This document shows positions 42,520 to 52,139 of a DNA stretch of 64,000 bases, piece by piece. A program made the position numbers and the translations under genes. Source of the DNA: Acidobacteriota bacterium (GTDB taxonomy: Bacteria > Acidobacteriota > Terriglobia > Terriglobales > Acidobacteriaceae); assembly GCA_021778845.1 (NCBI GenBank), contig JAJYBU010000012.1, forward strand, positions 38,867-102,866. The letters are read 5' to 3'. The stretch's first letter is position 1. Each line of letters opens with the position of its first letter. The notes below the pieces were generated by a model that worked only from the letters and a program-made list of their open reading frames with translations, did not search any database and was not told the origin of the DNA.

Positions 42520-43788
42520 TCAACTGTGCCGCGACTGCCCCGGTGCCGGATGAAGCCCGGGAGCGGCGCCGCTGGCCACCATCAACTGATTGCGCCCATT
42601 ATCCTTGGCCATATACATCATCGTGTCCGCCGAGCGGATCAGATCATGCAGCGAGCTACCGTCCTGCGGAAACGTCGCCAGTCCCAGGCTCGCCGTCACC
42701 GACAGCGACAGCCCTTCGCCCGACAGAAACCGCGTCTGCGCAAGCTGCCCCAGGATCTGCTGCGAGAGCTCAGTGGCCGCCTGCTTGTCCAACCCGCGCA
42801 GCAGCGCCACAAACTCGTCGCCGCCGTAGCGAAACGCCGCATGATCCGGCCCCAGCATGCGCTTCAGCAGGTTGCCCACCTCGGCCAGCAGCCGCGATCC
42901 CACAAGATGCCCGTGCCGGTCGTTCACTCGCTTGAAGTAGTCGAGGTCGAGAAACAGCAAACTGAAGTGTGGCTTCATGATCGGCACCACGCGGAACGCG
43001 ATCTTCGACGTCTGCTTGCGGATCTCCTGCTCCAGCAGCGTATACAGGTGCCGCGCATTGAACAGGCCCGTGCAATCGTCAGTAATGCTGAGGTGCGCAA
43101 TCAGCTTCACGTGGCGCGCATTCTCCAGCGCAATCGCAGCGTAGTCGCACAGCACGCGCAGAAACGCGATCGACGACTCAGGCAGCAGATCCAGCTTGCT
43201 GTTGTTCAGTTGCAGCACGCCCAGCGTGCGCTCGCCGTGGCGAATGGGAAGGCACGCAATCGAGCGCAGATTCAGCTCCGGATGGGCCTGCGCATAACGC
43301 GACCAGTCCGGGTCGGCGCTGACGTCGGCCACCACCAGAGGATTCCCCGTGGCCGCGACGTAGCCCGCAATTCCTTCCCCCTGCTTGATCCGCAGATCCC
43401 GCAGCAGCAACTCGTCGAGCCCCGTCGAAAGCGCATAGTACAGCTCCCCCGTCTCTTCCTCCACCATCAGCAGCGACCAGTGTTCCGGCCCGAAAAACTC
43501 CTCCATCTTCGCCATGATGGAGCGCAGCAGCGAGTCCAGGTTCAGATTCGACGTCAGCGCCCGCGCCACCTCATGAAACACACGCAGGCTGTCCATCTGG
43601 CGCGAGTCGATGCTCGCCAGTGGACGCCGATCGTTCTTGCGATGGTCGCTCATAATATGCGGCTCATCTGGCCGTCTGCCCCTTCCGAGTGGCGCTTCCC
43701 CCTCAGCCACAGTCTCTGCTCGCGAACTGCCAGCATGCCCCAGATCGTTCCGGACGGTTCCGCTAGCATAGCTGAGAAAGGGCTTCAT
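42520..43788 (-). CDS. GAF-GGDEF diguanylate cyclase
   Basis: About 422 residues. A GAF-type sensor domain (about 65-225: VARALTSNLNLDSLLRSI, GEGIAGYVAATGNPLVVADV, LRSIACLPIRHGERTLGVL) is followed by a GGDEF domain (about 240-405) with intact RYGGDEF and LFLDLDYFKRVNDRHGH. It should make cyclic di-GMP. The position of the inhibitory RxxD site reads LGPD, so product inhibition at the I-site is probably absent. No transmembrane segment is seen, so it senses a cytoplasmic signal. ATG 43788 has AAGGGG upstream. Confidence 0.92.
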   Translation of the reverse strand: MKPFLSYASGTVRNDLGHAGSSRAETVAEGEAPLGRGRRPDEPHIMSDHRKNDRRPLASIDSRQMDSLRVFHEVARALTSNLNLDSLLRSIMAKMEEFFGPEHWSLLMVEEETGELYYALSTGLDELLLRDLRIKQGEGIAGYVAATGNPLVVADVSADPDWSRYAQAHPELNLRSIACLPIRHGERTLGVLQLNNSKLDLLPESSIAFLRVLCDYAAIALENARHVKLIAHLSITDDCTGLFNARHLYTLLEQEIRKQTSKIAFRVVPIMKPHFSLLFLDLDYFKRVNDRHGHLVGSRLLAEVGNLLKRMLGPDHAAFRYGGDEFVALLRGLDKQAATELSQQILGQLAQTRFLSGEGLSLSVTASLGLATFPQDGSSLHDLIRSADTMMYMAKDNGRNQLMVASGAAPGLHPAPGQSRHS

Positions 43789-43851
43789 TTCCACGCCCCT
43801 TCCAATGAACGCTTACTGGCCCGAAAGCATCCGCAACAGTGGCCGTGGCCT

Positions 43852-44928
43852 TCATCCCCCGATATGGACCATGCTGCGCGATGGTTTGAGAAATCCTGGC
43901 TCTCCGATGTGGTGGCGGGCCTCCTTGTGCTGGACGATCCTCCGAATCCAGCTACTCATCTCATCGTCATTTGCGCCCCGAAGCATGAGTCCGATCAGAT
44001 CGTGATCCGACTGCGAGAACAGGCAGGTCCGCAATTTGCCGTCGGACGTAACCCGAACCCGGCTGCAATGACCGCAAAACGCCTCTGAAACCGGGGCAAT
44101 GATGCCAATCTCGCCCACCCCATCGTCAAAGGTGAACCGCCGCGCCGTCTCGGAAGCATGGTTGGCCGGCAGCGCCACCAGCGGCCGCACCGCATTCAGC
44201 CGCGCGATGATCTCCCGCATGGGCACCACCGTCTCCGGAGACCAGGTACGGTCCTCCTCCAGCGGCATGCACTCAATAAACCGCACAATCACCTTCTCCC
44301 GGCGCGAAAACTCCGCAAACGCCTCAATCTGCGAATCATTGAAGCCGCGCAACAGCACGCAGTTGATCTTCACCGGCCCCAACCCCGCGCCCTGCGCCGC
44401 GCGAATGCCCTCCTGTACCCGCTCGAAGCTGCCAGGAACCCGCGTGATCCGCGTAAACGTCCCGGTGTCCACCGCATCCATGCTGATCGTGATCCGCGCA
44501 AGCCCCGCGGCCTTCAACTCCTTCGCCATCGGCGCCAGCAGGTGGCCGTTGGTGGTAATCGCAATGTCCAGCGGAGCGTCGGAGAACGCAGCGCGCAGCT
44601 TCGCCGTCTCCCGAATCAAATCCAGCAGCCCATGGCGCAGCAGCGGCTCTCCGCCGGTCAGTCGCACCTTCTCAATCCCGAGCGCCACAAACACCCGCAA
44701 CATGCGCGCATACTGCTCAATCGGCAACTCCGTAAACTGCGCGCCGTCGTTGCCTGTCCGGCAGTACACGCAGCGATAGTTGCAGCGGTCCGTCACCGAG
44801 AGCCGCAGATCTGTCAGCGCTCGGCCGTGACCGTCGCGCAGACGCAGTTCGTTCCCGCTCAGCCGCGCGGCCGCGTGTTCAGGCTCGGTACGTTCAGGCT
44901 CGAGGATGGGAGGCAGGGAGATAGCCAT
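43852..44928 (-). CDS. moaA: GTP 3',8-cyclase MoaA
   Basis: 358 residues. Radical SAM enzyme for the first step of molybdenum cofactor synthesis. N-terminal cluster TDRCNYRCVYC, then KVRLTGGEPLLR. The C-terminal second cluster is FCGHCSRVRVTSDGKLRTCLFS. The conserved C-terminal GG is present (HIGG), as needed for activity. The N-terminal 40 residues are longer than usual. Other moa genes are not in the window. The GGDEF gene follows by 63 bp. Confidence 0.95.
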   Translation of the reverse strand: MAISLPPILEPERTEPEHAAARLSGNELRLRDGHGRALTDLRLSVTDRCNYRCVYCRTGNDGAQFTELPIEQYARMLRVFVALGIEKVRLTGGEPLLRHGLLDLIRETAKLRAAFSDAPLDIAITTNGHLLAPMAKELKAAGLARITISMDAVDTGTFTRITRVPGSFERVQEGIRAAQGAGLGPVKINCVLLRGFNDSQIEAFAEFSRREKVIVRFIECMPLEEDRTWSPETVVPMREIIARLNAVRPLVALPANHASETARRFTFDDGVGEIGIIAPVSEAFCGHCSRVRVTSDGKLRTCLFSQSDHDLIGLMLRGANDDEMSSWIRRIVQHKEARHHIGEPGFLKPSRSMVHIGG

Positions 44929-45056
44929 ATCTCAACGATACAACTTGTTGTGCATTGGCGGCAGCAAACGGCCGTCGGGGCTATGACCGCATGACAAGAC
45001 CTGCGAGTTGCTGCGAACGTCCACGGTGCAGGCCTGGGTTTGTAACTTGTACGGAT

Positions 45057-45308
45057 TTAGATCCCGACGCCGAACTCCACGTCCTGCGCCTGGTCACCCG
45101 AGTGGGCATAGAAGTCATACGGCGTCCGGCGATTGAACTTGTAGCGCTGCCGCAGTTCACGCCCAATCACCACCCCCAGCGCCAACACCGTAATTCCAGC
45201 CGAGATCCAGCCGACATTGCGCAGCAACGTGCTGCCATCATGCGTTCCGCAGTCAACGGAGTCCTCAATCTGGTCGCCGATTTTGCCGAGTGAGCGAGAG
45301 AGCTTCAT
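45057..45308 (-). CDS. Small single-span membrane protein, unknown
   Basis: 83 residues: a polar N terminus with one Cys (SVDCGTHDG), one transmembrane helix near 30-48 (NVGWISAGITVLALGVVIG) and a basic/acidic C-terminal tail. No family recognised. It lies between moaA and an FmdB-type gene on the same strand, 128 bp before moaA. Confidence 0.6.
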   Translation of the reverse strand: MKLSRSLGKIGDQIEDSVDCGTHDGSTLLRNVGWISAGITVLALGVVIGRELRQRYKFNRRTPYDFYAHSGDQAQDVEFGVGI

Positions 45309-45432
45309 GGTTTGGATGATAAATCAATCCGGCAACAATTGCGTTAACACGCAGCTCGCGTGCAGCCGGTAAGCGACTACGCTATCAGCAAACAAGTTAA
45401 CAACTCCGGCCCGCCGCGCCGCTGCCTTCGCT

Positions 45433-45819
45433 TCAACCCTTCGCCGCAGCCGCTGGAGCCGCCGCCGGAGCCGCTGGAGCCGCACTTGCAGCCGCCGCTG
45501 GTTTCGCGCTGTCCCCGGACTTCGCGCCATCGCCAGATTTCGCGCCATCGCCCGCAGTGGGCGTCGCCGAACTGCTGTCCGCAGAGCTTCCCCCGCCGCC
45601 TGCCGCTCCAGACCCTTCACCCGCCGCAGCCGCCGGCTTCACCGACCCATATCCGTCCTTGAACCAGCCGCCGCCCTTGAACGCAATCGCCGCAGCCGTG
45701 ATCGTCCGCTCCAGCGCCTCCCCGCAGTGCGGGCAAACCGTCAGTTCGGGGTCAGAAAACTTCTGGATCTTCTCCGTGCGCCGATGGCAGGAGGTGCACT
45801 CGTACTCGTAAAGCGGCAT
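45433..45819 (-). CDS. FmdB-family zinc ribbon protein
   Basis: About 128 residues. The first 55 are a putative-regulatory FmdB zinc ribbon: MPLYEYECTSCHRR, a loop, then VCPHCGEALERTI. The rest is low complexity: Gly/Ser, then a tandem GDGAKSGDGAKSGD repeat, then an Ala/Pro tail. FmdB proteins are linked by context to formamidase or methylotrophy regulation, but most have no known role. ATG 45819 has AAGGA 7 bp upstream and matches the universal MPLYEY start. Confidence 0.87.
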   Translation of the reverse strand: MPLYEYECTSCHRRTEKIQKFSDPELTVCPHCGEALERTITAAAIAFKGGGWFKDGYGSVKPAAAAGEGSGAAGGGGSSADSSSATPTAGDGAKSGDGAKSGDSAKPAAAASAAPAAPAAAPAAAAKG

Positions 45820-46101
45820 TCCGAATCCTTGAATGGTGCGGCTGCGCACAGCTTGTGCGGAAATCCACAATCAGCCTTCTCTCAGGATACAGACACCCGG
45901 CACCGCATGGCGAATACCGCTCGCCACACGCGCCCCATCTCCACCCTCCGTCCCGACCGGCACCACACCCCCACCACCCCGCAGATGTCCCATTTCGATA
46001 CACCACTTCTCAGCAGATTAGAGGTTACTAATGCTCACGAAACTCTCCTTAAACTTTTCTCAGTTCACCTGCGCCCACGCACAGCACCGGGAGACGTCTC
46101 C

Positions 46102-47640
46102 ATGGCCTCTGATTCGTTTGATCCCCTACTCTCCCGCCGCCAGTGGCTGCAAGGCCTCGCCGCCGTCGCCGCCAGCGCCATGTTCACCGGCTGTGGCGCA
46201 GCGCTCTATCGTGTGGCAACACCCTCCACCGCCTCCGAACCCACGCCCACACAACCGGCCCTCACCCCGCAGCCGCTCCCCGCCGGGGCGATCACCGCGG
46301 CCTCGCTGGCCATCTCCGCAACCGCCGCCGGAACCCTCTCCCCGGGCTTCATCGGCCTCGCCTACGAGAAGCAGACGCTCACCACGCCGCTCTTCACCGC
46401 CGCCAGCGCAGACCTCATCGGCCTCTTCCAGCGCCTCGGACCCAGCGTGCTGCGCCTCGGCGGAGCGTCGGTTGACCGCAGCGTCTGGACGCCCAACGGC
46501 AACGGCCAGACCCCCGGCGAGATCGCACCCCCGGACGTAGACGCCCTCGCAGCCTTTCTGCGCGCCGCCGGATGGACCTGCATCTACGCCGTCAACCTGG
46601 GCGGCTCGGCCACCGGCGCGACCACGCCCGCCCTCGCAGCCGCAGAGATCGCCTACGCCGCACGGCAGTTAGGTTCCGCTCTGGTCGGCGTCGAGATCGG
46701 CAACGAGTGCGAGACCTACGGCAGCCCCGGCAGCTTCTATCCCGGCAACTGGTCGGTCGAGATCTTCGAGTCCCTCTGGAAGCAGTTCCGCGCGGCCATC
46801 GTCGCCGCCACGCCCTCCGCTCCCATCGTCGGCCCGGCCGCTGCCAGCGACGTCGCCACCTGGACGCTCCCCTTCGGCGAGTACGTCACGCGCAGCGACA
46901 TCGGCCTGCTCACCCAGCACTACCATCGCGGCCCCGCCGCCACCGCCACCATCGACGACCTGCTCTCCCCCGACACGGCGCTCGCCAGCGAACTCCTGCT
47001 GCTCAAATACGGCGCACAGTCCATCGACGTGCCCTTCCGCATCGATGCCTGCAGCGCGTATGACAGCGGCGGCGCCCCCGGCGTCAGCAACACCTACGCC
47101 TCCGCTCTCTGGGCCATCGACATGATCTTCCAGAGCGCACTCGGCGCCGCCTCCGGCCTCAACTTCCAGAGCGGCGGCCAGCAGCCGTGCACCCCTATCG
47201 CCGACAATGCCGTCACCATACTCGGTCCGCAGCCTCTCTTTTACGGCCTCCTGCTGGCCGCAATGGCGGGCACAGGAACGCTGCTCTCCACCGACCTCTC
47301 CGCCGCATCCCTGAACGTCACCGCCTACGCGCTTCAGTCCGCTGACCAGGCCCTCAGCCTCGTCATCGTGAACAAGGATGCGACGCACAATCTCGACCTC
47401 GACATCATGCTGCCGCCCGGCCTCAGCCTTTCCTCCGCAACCCTGCAAACCTTGACGCAGCTCTCCACCGGCGCCACCACGCCGAGCCTCGCCGCGCTCT
47501 CCGGCGTCACGCTTCAGGACGCAACCGTCGCACCCGACGGAGCCTTCCAGCCCGCCACACCCTTCGCTCTCACCCTCCGCGGCTCGCAACTCACCTGCTA
47601 CGTCCCCGCCCTCAGCGCAGTACTGATCTCCATCACGTAA
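46102..47640 (+). CDS. GH79-like exported glycoside hydrolase (Tat lipoprotein)
   Basis: About 512 residues. LLSRRQWLQGLAAVAASAMFTGC is a twin-arginine signal with a lipobox. The (beta/alpha)8 domain has GFIGLAYEKQTL, VLRLGGASVDRSVW and the acid/base-type VEIGNECE, all as in acidobacterial GH79 (glucuronidase/heparanase) relatives. The segment FRIDACSAYDSGG, before GVSNTYASALW, aligns with the place where I expect the nucleophile Glu (R-x-x-E-x-N-S), so catalysis may be lost. A C-terminal beta-sandwich ends the protein. GGGAG precedes ATG 46102. Confidence 0.8.
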   Translation: MASDSFDPLLSRRQWLQGLAAVAASAMFTGCGAALYRVATPSTASEPTPTQPALTPQPLPAGAITAASLAISATAAGTLSPGFIGLAYEKQTLTTPLFTAASADLIGLFQRLGPSVLRLGGASVDRSVWTPNGNGQTPGEIAPPDVDALAAFLRAAGWTCIYAVNLGGSATGATTPALAAAEIAYAARQLGSALVGVEIGNECETYGSPGSFYPGNWSVEIFESLWKQFRAAIVAATPSAPIVGPAAASDVATWTLPFGEYVTRSDIGLLTQHYHRGPAATATIDDLLSPDTALASELLLLKYGAQSIDVPFRIDACSAYDSGGAPGVSNTYASALWAIDMIFQSALGAASGLNFQSGGQQPCTPIADNAVTILGPQPLFYGLLLAAMAGTGTLLSTDLSAASLNVTAYALQSADQALSLVIVNKDATHNLDLDIMLPPGLSLSSATLQTLTQLSTGATTPSLAALSGVTLQDATVAPDGAFQPATPFALTLRGSQLTCYVPALSAVLISIT

Positions 47641-47689
47641 TCTCACCGAACGTGCATGCGCCGGCAGGACAGTGGTATCGTTACTGCGC

Positions 47690-49117
47690 ATGAAGACTTT
47701 CGTTCGCTGCATGGCAATCGTAGGGTTTGCTTCAATGGTGGCAACCGCACAGCAGGCTAACCTGGCGCCCACACCGCCCATGGGCTGGAACAGTTGGGAC
47801 GCCTACGGCCTCACTATCACCGAGCCGCAGTTCCGCGCCAACGTCTCCGTGCTTCAGCACAAGCTCCTTCCCTTCGGCTGGCAATACGCGGTCATCGACG
47901 AAGGCTGGTTCTTCGAGAACCCCACCGACCGCGACACGCCCGACAAGCTGCACTACGCCATCGACTCACATGGTCGCTACGTCCCCGTCCCCGCACGCTT
48001 TCCATCCGCCGTCATCAAGGACGCGCCGCAGCCCATCGCCAGCCCTGCCACTGCAAACCTCAAGCTCGCAGCCACCATCGAAGGCACCAGCTTTGCGGCT
48101 CTCGGCGCATGGGTCCACGCGCAGGGACTCAAGTTCGGCATCCACATCGTGCGCGGCATCCCACGCGTCGCCGTTGAGCGCAATCTCCCCATCTGGAGAG
48201 AGGTTGGGGCCCCCGCCTTTCACGCCCAGGACGCCGCCGACACCAACGACGCATGTCCCTGGGACCCCACCAACTGGGGCGTCCGTGACAACGCTGCCGG
48301 ACAAGCCTGGTACGATTCCCTGCTGAGCCAGTACGCCTCCTGGGGCGTCGATCTCCTCAAGGTTGACTGCATCGCCGACCACCCCTTCAAGCTCGATGAA
48401 ATTGAGATGATTCACCGCGCCATCGCCAAGACCGGCCGCCCCATCGTCCTCAGTCTCTCGCCTGGCCCCACCGCGCTCGACCACGCCGCCGAGGTCGGCC
48501 GCCTCTCCAGCATGTGGCGCATCTCCAACGATGAGTGGGACGTCTGGGCCTCGGACGGCCAGCCCTTCCCGCAGGGCATCAAGGACCAGTTCCAACGCAC
48601 CGCCGCCTGGGCCACCTACACCCGGACCGGCAACTGGCCCGACGCCGACATGCTGCCCATCGGCCAGCTCCGCCCCGCGCCCGGCTGGGGTGAACCCCGC
48701 GCCTCGCGCCTCACTCCCGACGAGCAGCGCACCCAGCTCACCCTCTGGTCCATGGCGCGCAGCCCGCTGATCCTCGGCGCCAACCTCACCCTGCTCGACG
48801 CCCCCACGCTCGCCCTCATCACCAACCGCGAAGTCCTCGCCATCGACCAGACAGCGACGAAGAGCTTCGAGGTCCTGCGCGACGGCGACCTCACCGTGTG
48901 GCAGGCCAATCTGCCCAACGGCAGGATGGCGCTCGCGTTCTTCAACACCGGCGACGCTCCCCTCAAGGTCAGCCGCAACTTCGCCGACCTCAGCCACGAC
49001 CTCAGCGTCCGCGTGTGGAACGTCCGCAACGTATGGACGCAGCAGCAACTCGGCAGGCAGCAAGGCGTCGCAACGCAGCTCGCCCCGCACGCCTGCATGC
49101 TTCTCCTGCTGCAATAG
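47690..49117 (+). CDS. GH27-type alpha-galactosidase, secreted
   Basis: About 475 residues. The signal peptide ends near VATAQQ. The GH27 clan-D barrel opens with APTPPMGWNSWDAYG. KFGIHIVRGIPR follows, then the nucleophile segment GVDLLKVDCIAD and later RISNDEWDVW with the likely acid/base Asp. It ends in a beta-sandwich (WQANLPNGRMALAFFNTGD). It should release alpha-galactosyl or related residues from plant polymers. It lies 49 bp after the GH79-like gene in the same direction, so the two may form a glycan-use pair. Confidence 0.87.
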   Translation: MKTFVRCMAIVGFASMVATAQQANLAPTPPMGWNSWDAYGLTITEPQFRANVSVLQHKLLPFGWQYAVIDEGWFFENPTDRDTPDKLHYAIDSHGRYVPVPARFPSAVIKDAPQPIASPATANLKLAATIEGTSFAALGAWVHAQGLKFGIHIVRGIPRVAVERNLPIWREVGAPAFHAQDAADTNDACPWDPTNWGVRDNAAGQAWYDSLLSQYASWGVDLLKVDCIADHPFKLDEIEMIHRAIAKTGRPIVLSLSPGPTALDHAAEVGRLSSMWRISNDEWDVWASDGQPFPQGIKDQFQRTAAWATYTRTGNWPDADMLPIGQLRPAPGWGEPRASRLTPDEQRTQLTLWSMARSPLILGANLTLLDAPTLALITNREVLAIDQTATKSFEVLRDGDLTVWQANLPNGRMALAFFNTGDAPLKVSRNFADLSHDLSVRVWNVRNVWTQQQLGRQQGVATQLAPHACMLLLLQ

Positions 49118-49210
49118 CCGCGCCTCCACCACACGCTAAAGCCCTCACCCCCGCTTCCACCTCCGCAACAGACGCTCCTGCGGCTCATGCGAAGATGGAA
49201 GTGAAGCATC

Positions 49211-49606
49211 ATGCCGCGACGTCTGCTCTCCATCCTGCTGTTCTGGGCGACTTTGTTCCCCCTGATTGCGCCTGCGCTCTCCTCTGGAGCGATGGGGCAA
49301 TCGACGCTGCCCGCCTGCTGCCGTCGCGGCGGCAAGCACCACTGCATGATGTCTCCTGAGATGCGCGCCCTCATGCTGGGCGAGCAGGACGGCAGCACCC
49401 GCGTCGGCACGCCACCCGAGCAGTGTCCCTATCGGCAGCACTCACTGGCCGCCTCGCATCTCCAGGTCTTCACCTCCAGAGCTGCCGCAACGCACCCCGC
49501 GTTCCTGCTGCGCCAGCCTTCCGTCGCAAAACAGGCCGAGTGCCTCCGCCGCATCGCCTTCGACCGCTCCCACCAAAAGCGCGGCCCTCCAACTCTCCTC
49601 AGCTAA
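49211..49606 (+). CDS. Exported Cys/His/Met-rich small protein beside a TonB receptor
   Basis: 131 residues. The signal peptide MPRRLLSILLFWATLFPLIAPAL is followed by a metal-binding-looking segment LPACCRRGGKHHCMMSPEMRALM. A later EQCPY and a Cys in the tail add further ligands. The CCRRxGKHHC pattern recurs, as I recall, in acidobacterial secreted proteins next to TonB receptors. Copper or another soft metal is a reasonable guess, not shown. It precedes the receptor gene by 145 bp. Confidence 0.6.
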   Translation: MPRRLLSILLFWATLFPLIAPALSSGAMGQSTLPACCRRGGKHHCMMSPEMRALMLGEQDGSTRVGTPPEQCPYRQHSLAASHLQVFTSRAAATHPAFLLRQPSVAKQAECLRRIAFDRSHQKRGPPTLLS

Positions 49607-49751
49607 AACGTTCCCCTCAGCGAACGCGAACGCTGCAACACGATCGATGACGCCTGCTTCCATGCAGTGCCGAGTCTCTAACGTGCTCCGCCGTTCGACC
49701 CTCTGCCGCACCCGCTTACTCGTCACCCATCCGTGACGCCGGAGAAGCTTG

Positions 49752-52112
49752 ATGTCTCGTCCCGCCTTGCTGCGACACGCTCTGTCTGCACGCCGCAGCC
49801 TGCTCTGTCTCTTCGCTCTGCTTCTGCCTGCAGCCCTTGCGCTGGCCTCCATCTTCGGCACCGTGCAGGGCATCGTCCACGACCCCGAGCACCGCCCCAT
49901 CGCCGGCGCGCGCATCGAACTCCACGCCCTCCACTCCGATCTCGTTCTGCACGCGACCAGCAACCGGGAAGGCGAGTTCTCCTTCCCCTCCGTCGCTCTC
50001 GGCGACTACAGCGTCACCGTTTCCAAACCCGGCTTCGCCACCCAGCAGCAGACCTACACCCTCGCCTCAGACACCTCGCCCATGCTGCACTTCGCCCTGC
50101 AGCTTGGCACCGTCCATCAGACCGTCTCCGTGCAGGGCATCGCCCCCACCGTCAACGTCAACAGCGTCACGCCCACCACACTCGTCGATCGTCAGGACAT
50201 CGCCCGCACCCCCGGCGCGGACCGCACCAACAGCCTTGCCATGATCACCGACTACACCCCCGGCGCTTACATGACCCACGACATGCTGCACATGCGTGGC
50301 GGCCACCAGCTCAACTGGCAGATCGACGGCGTCGAGCTGCCCAACACCAACATCGCCAGCAACCTCGCCGCGCAGATCGACCCGAAAGACATCGACTACA
50401 TCGAGATCCAGCGCGGCAGCTACACCGCCGACGTCGGCGACCGCACCTACGGCGTCTTCAACATCGTCCCGCGCAGCGGCTTCGAGCGCAACCGCCAGGC
50501 CGAACTCATTCTCAACGCGGGCAACTTCTTCCAGACCAACGACCAGCTCAACCTCGGCGACCACACCGAGAAATTCGCCTACTACCTCAGCGCCAACGGC
50601 AACCGCAGCGACTACGGGCTCGCTCCGCCCATCGGCCACATCTACCACGACGCCGACAACGGCTACGGCGGCTTTGCCTCGCTCATCTACAACCGCACGC
50701 CCAAAGATCAGCTTCGCCTCGTCTCCCTCGCACGCGCCGACTACTTCCAGATTCCCTACGACCCCAGCACCACCGACTTCGAGGCCCAGCAGTTCAACCC
50801 TCCCTACGGCTCCAGCCAGATGCGCGACGGCCAGCACGAGACTGACGTCGCCGACGCCTTCTCCATGCTCCACACCTTCAACGCATCGACCGTGCTGCAA
50901 CTCTCGCCCTTCGTCCACTACAACAAGGTCGACTACGCCTCAAGCCCGCACGACGCACCCGTCGCCACCACCTACGACCGAGCCTCCACCTACACCGGCG
51001 CGCAGGCAACCATCAACACCGTCATCGCGCGCAACAGCATCCAGACCGGCCTCTACTCCTTCGGTCAGCACGACCACTACCTCTACGGCCTCATCTTTAA
51101 CGACGGCAGCCAAACCCCTCCCGTCAGCGAGACCAACTCCGCCATCGGCGGCGTCGTCGAGGAGTACATCTCCGACAACTACAAGCCCACGCCCTGGCTC
51201 ACCCTCATCGCCGGCCTGCGCACCACGCAGTTCCGCGCTACCTTCGCAGAGAATGAGATCGATCCCCGCTTCGGCGTCGCCGTGAAGGTGCCCCGGCTCA
51301 ACTGGGTCTTCCGCGGCTTCTATGGACGCTTCTATCAGCCGCCGCCCCTGGTCACCGTAGGCTGCACGAACAGTCCCACCTCCGCATCCGGCGGCTGCAG
51401 CGTTCTCAACGTGGCGCAGAGCAACGGCACCACCTTCGCTCCGCTGCATGGCGAGCGCGACGAAGAGCACCAGTTCGGCGTGCAGATTCCCTTTCGCGGC
51501 TGGCTGCTTGACGTCGACACCTTCAAGAACCGCGTCAACAACTTCCTCGATCACTCCAACATCGGCGAGTCCAGCATCTTCTTCCCCGTCACCATCGATG
51601 GAGCGCTGATTCGCGCCTGGGAGCTCACCCTTCGCTCGCCGCGCATCTGGAAGTTCGGTCAGGCGCACCTGGCCTACTCCAACCAGATCGCCGAGCAGCG
51701 CGGAGCCATCACTGGCGGCCTCATCTGCTACGACCCGCAAAACACCACGCAGTGCGACGTCTCGCCCGGCTACACTCCGGTCGATCACGATCAGCGCAAC
51801 ACGCTCAACGTCGGCTTCAACGCAACCCTGCCCTGGAAGGCCTACGCCTCCACCAACGTCTACTACGGCTCCGGCTTCGTCAACGGCGATCCCAACCCGG
51901 CAACGCCCTACCCCAACGCCTACCTGCCCTATAACACCAGCGTCGATCTCTCCATCGGCAAAACCTTCAGCGACAAACTCAGCGCATCCATCAGCGCCAC
52001 CAACCTGCAGAACCGCCGCACCCTGCTCGACAACAGCCTCACCTTCGGCGGCTTCCATTACAACGATCCCCGCCAGATCTTCGCCGAGATCCGCTACCGC
52101 TTCAAATACTGA
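49752..52112 (+). CDS. TonB-dependent receptor with carboxypeptidase-regulatory-like domain
   Basis: About 786 residues. The signal peptide is followed by a CarboxypepD_reg-like Ig domain (GIVHDPEHRPIAGARIELHAL ... GEFSFPSVALGDYSVTVSKPGF), then the plug (RTPGADRTNSLAMITDYTPGAYMTHDMLHMRGGHQLNWQIDGV) and a beta-barrel ending in RYRFKY. It imports a ligand across the outer membrane with TonB energy. The upstream Cys/His/Met-rich protein suggests a metal; the GH genes suggest a glycan. ATG 49752 has GGAGAAG upstream. Confidence 0.9.
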   Translation: MSRPALLRHALSARRSLLCLFALLLPAALALASIFGTVQGIVHDPEHRPIAGARIELHALHSDLVLHATSNREGEFSFPSVALGDYSVTVSKPGFATQQQTYTLASDTSPMLHFALQLGTVHQTVSVQGIAPTVNVNSVTPTTLVDRQDIARTPGADRTNSLAMITDYTPGAYMTHDMLHMRGGHQLNWQIDGVELPNTNIASNLAAQIDPKDIDYIEIQRGSYTADVGDRTYGVFNIVPRSGFERNRQAELILNAGNFFQTNDQLNLGDHTEKFAYYLSANGNRSDYGLAPPIGHIYHDADNGYGGFASLIYNRTPKDQLRLVSLARADYFQIPYDPSTTDFEAQQFNPPYGSSQMRDGQHETDVADAFSMLHTFNASTVLQLSPFVHYNKVDYASSPHDAPVATTYDRASTYTGAQATINTVIARNSIQTGLYSFGQHDHYLYGLIFNDGSQTPPVSETNSAIGGVVEEYISDNYKPTPWLTLIAGLRTTQFRATFAENEIDPRFGVAVKVPRLNWVFRGFYGRFYQPPPLVTVGCTNSPTSASGGCSVLNVAQSNGTTFAPLHGERDEEHQFGVQIPFRGWLLDVDTFKNRVNNFLDHSNIGESSIFFPVTIDGALIRAWELTLRSPRIWKFGQAHLAYSNQIAEQRGAITGGLICYDPQNTTQCDVSPGYTPVDHDQRNTLNVGFNATLPWKAYASTNVYYGSGFVNGDPNPATPYPNAYLPYNTSVDLSIGKTFSDKLSASISATNLQNRRTLLDNSLTFGGFHYNDPRQIFAEIRYRFKY

Positions 52113-52139
52113 GAGGCCAACAGCAAGGATCCGATGCAG

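Noticed and set aside
45433..45600. Tandem GGCGCGAAATC-type repeat at the end of the FmdB gene as a possible CRISPR or satellite
   Set aside because: It is in-frame low-complexity coding sequence (GDGAKS units) with no spacers.
45727..46101. Upstream extension of the GH79-like frame
   Set aside because: Overlaps the FmdB gene antisense; the Tat signal and ribosome binding site place the start at 46102.
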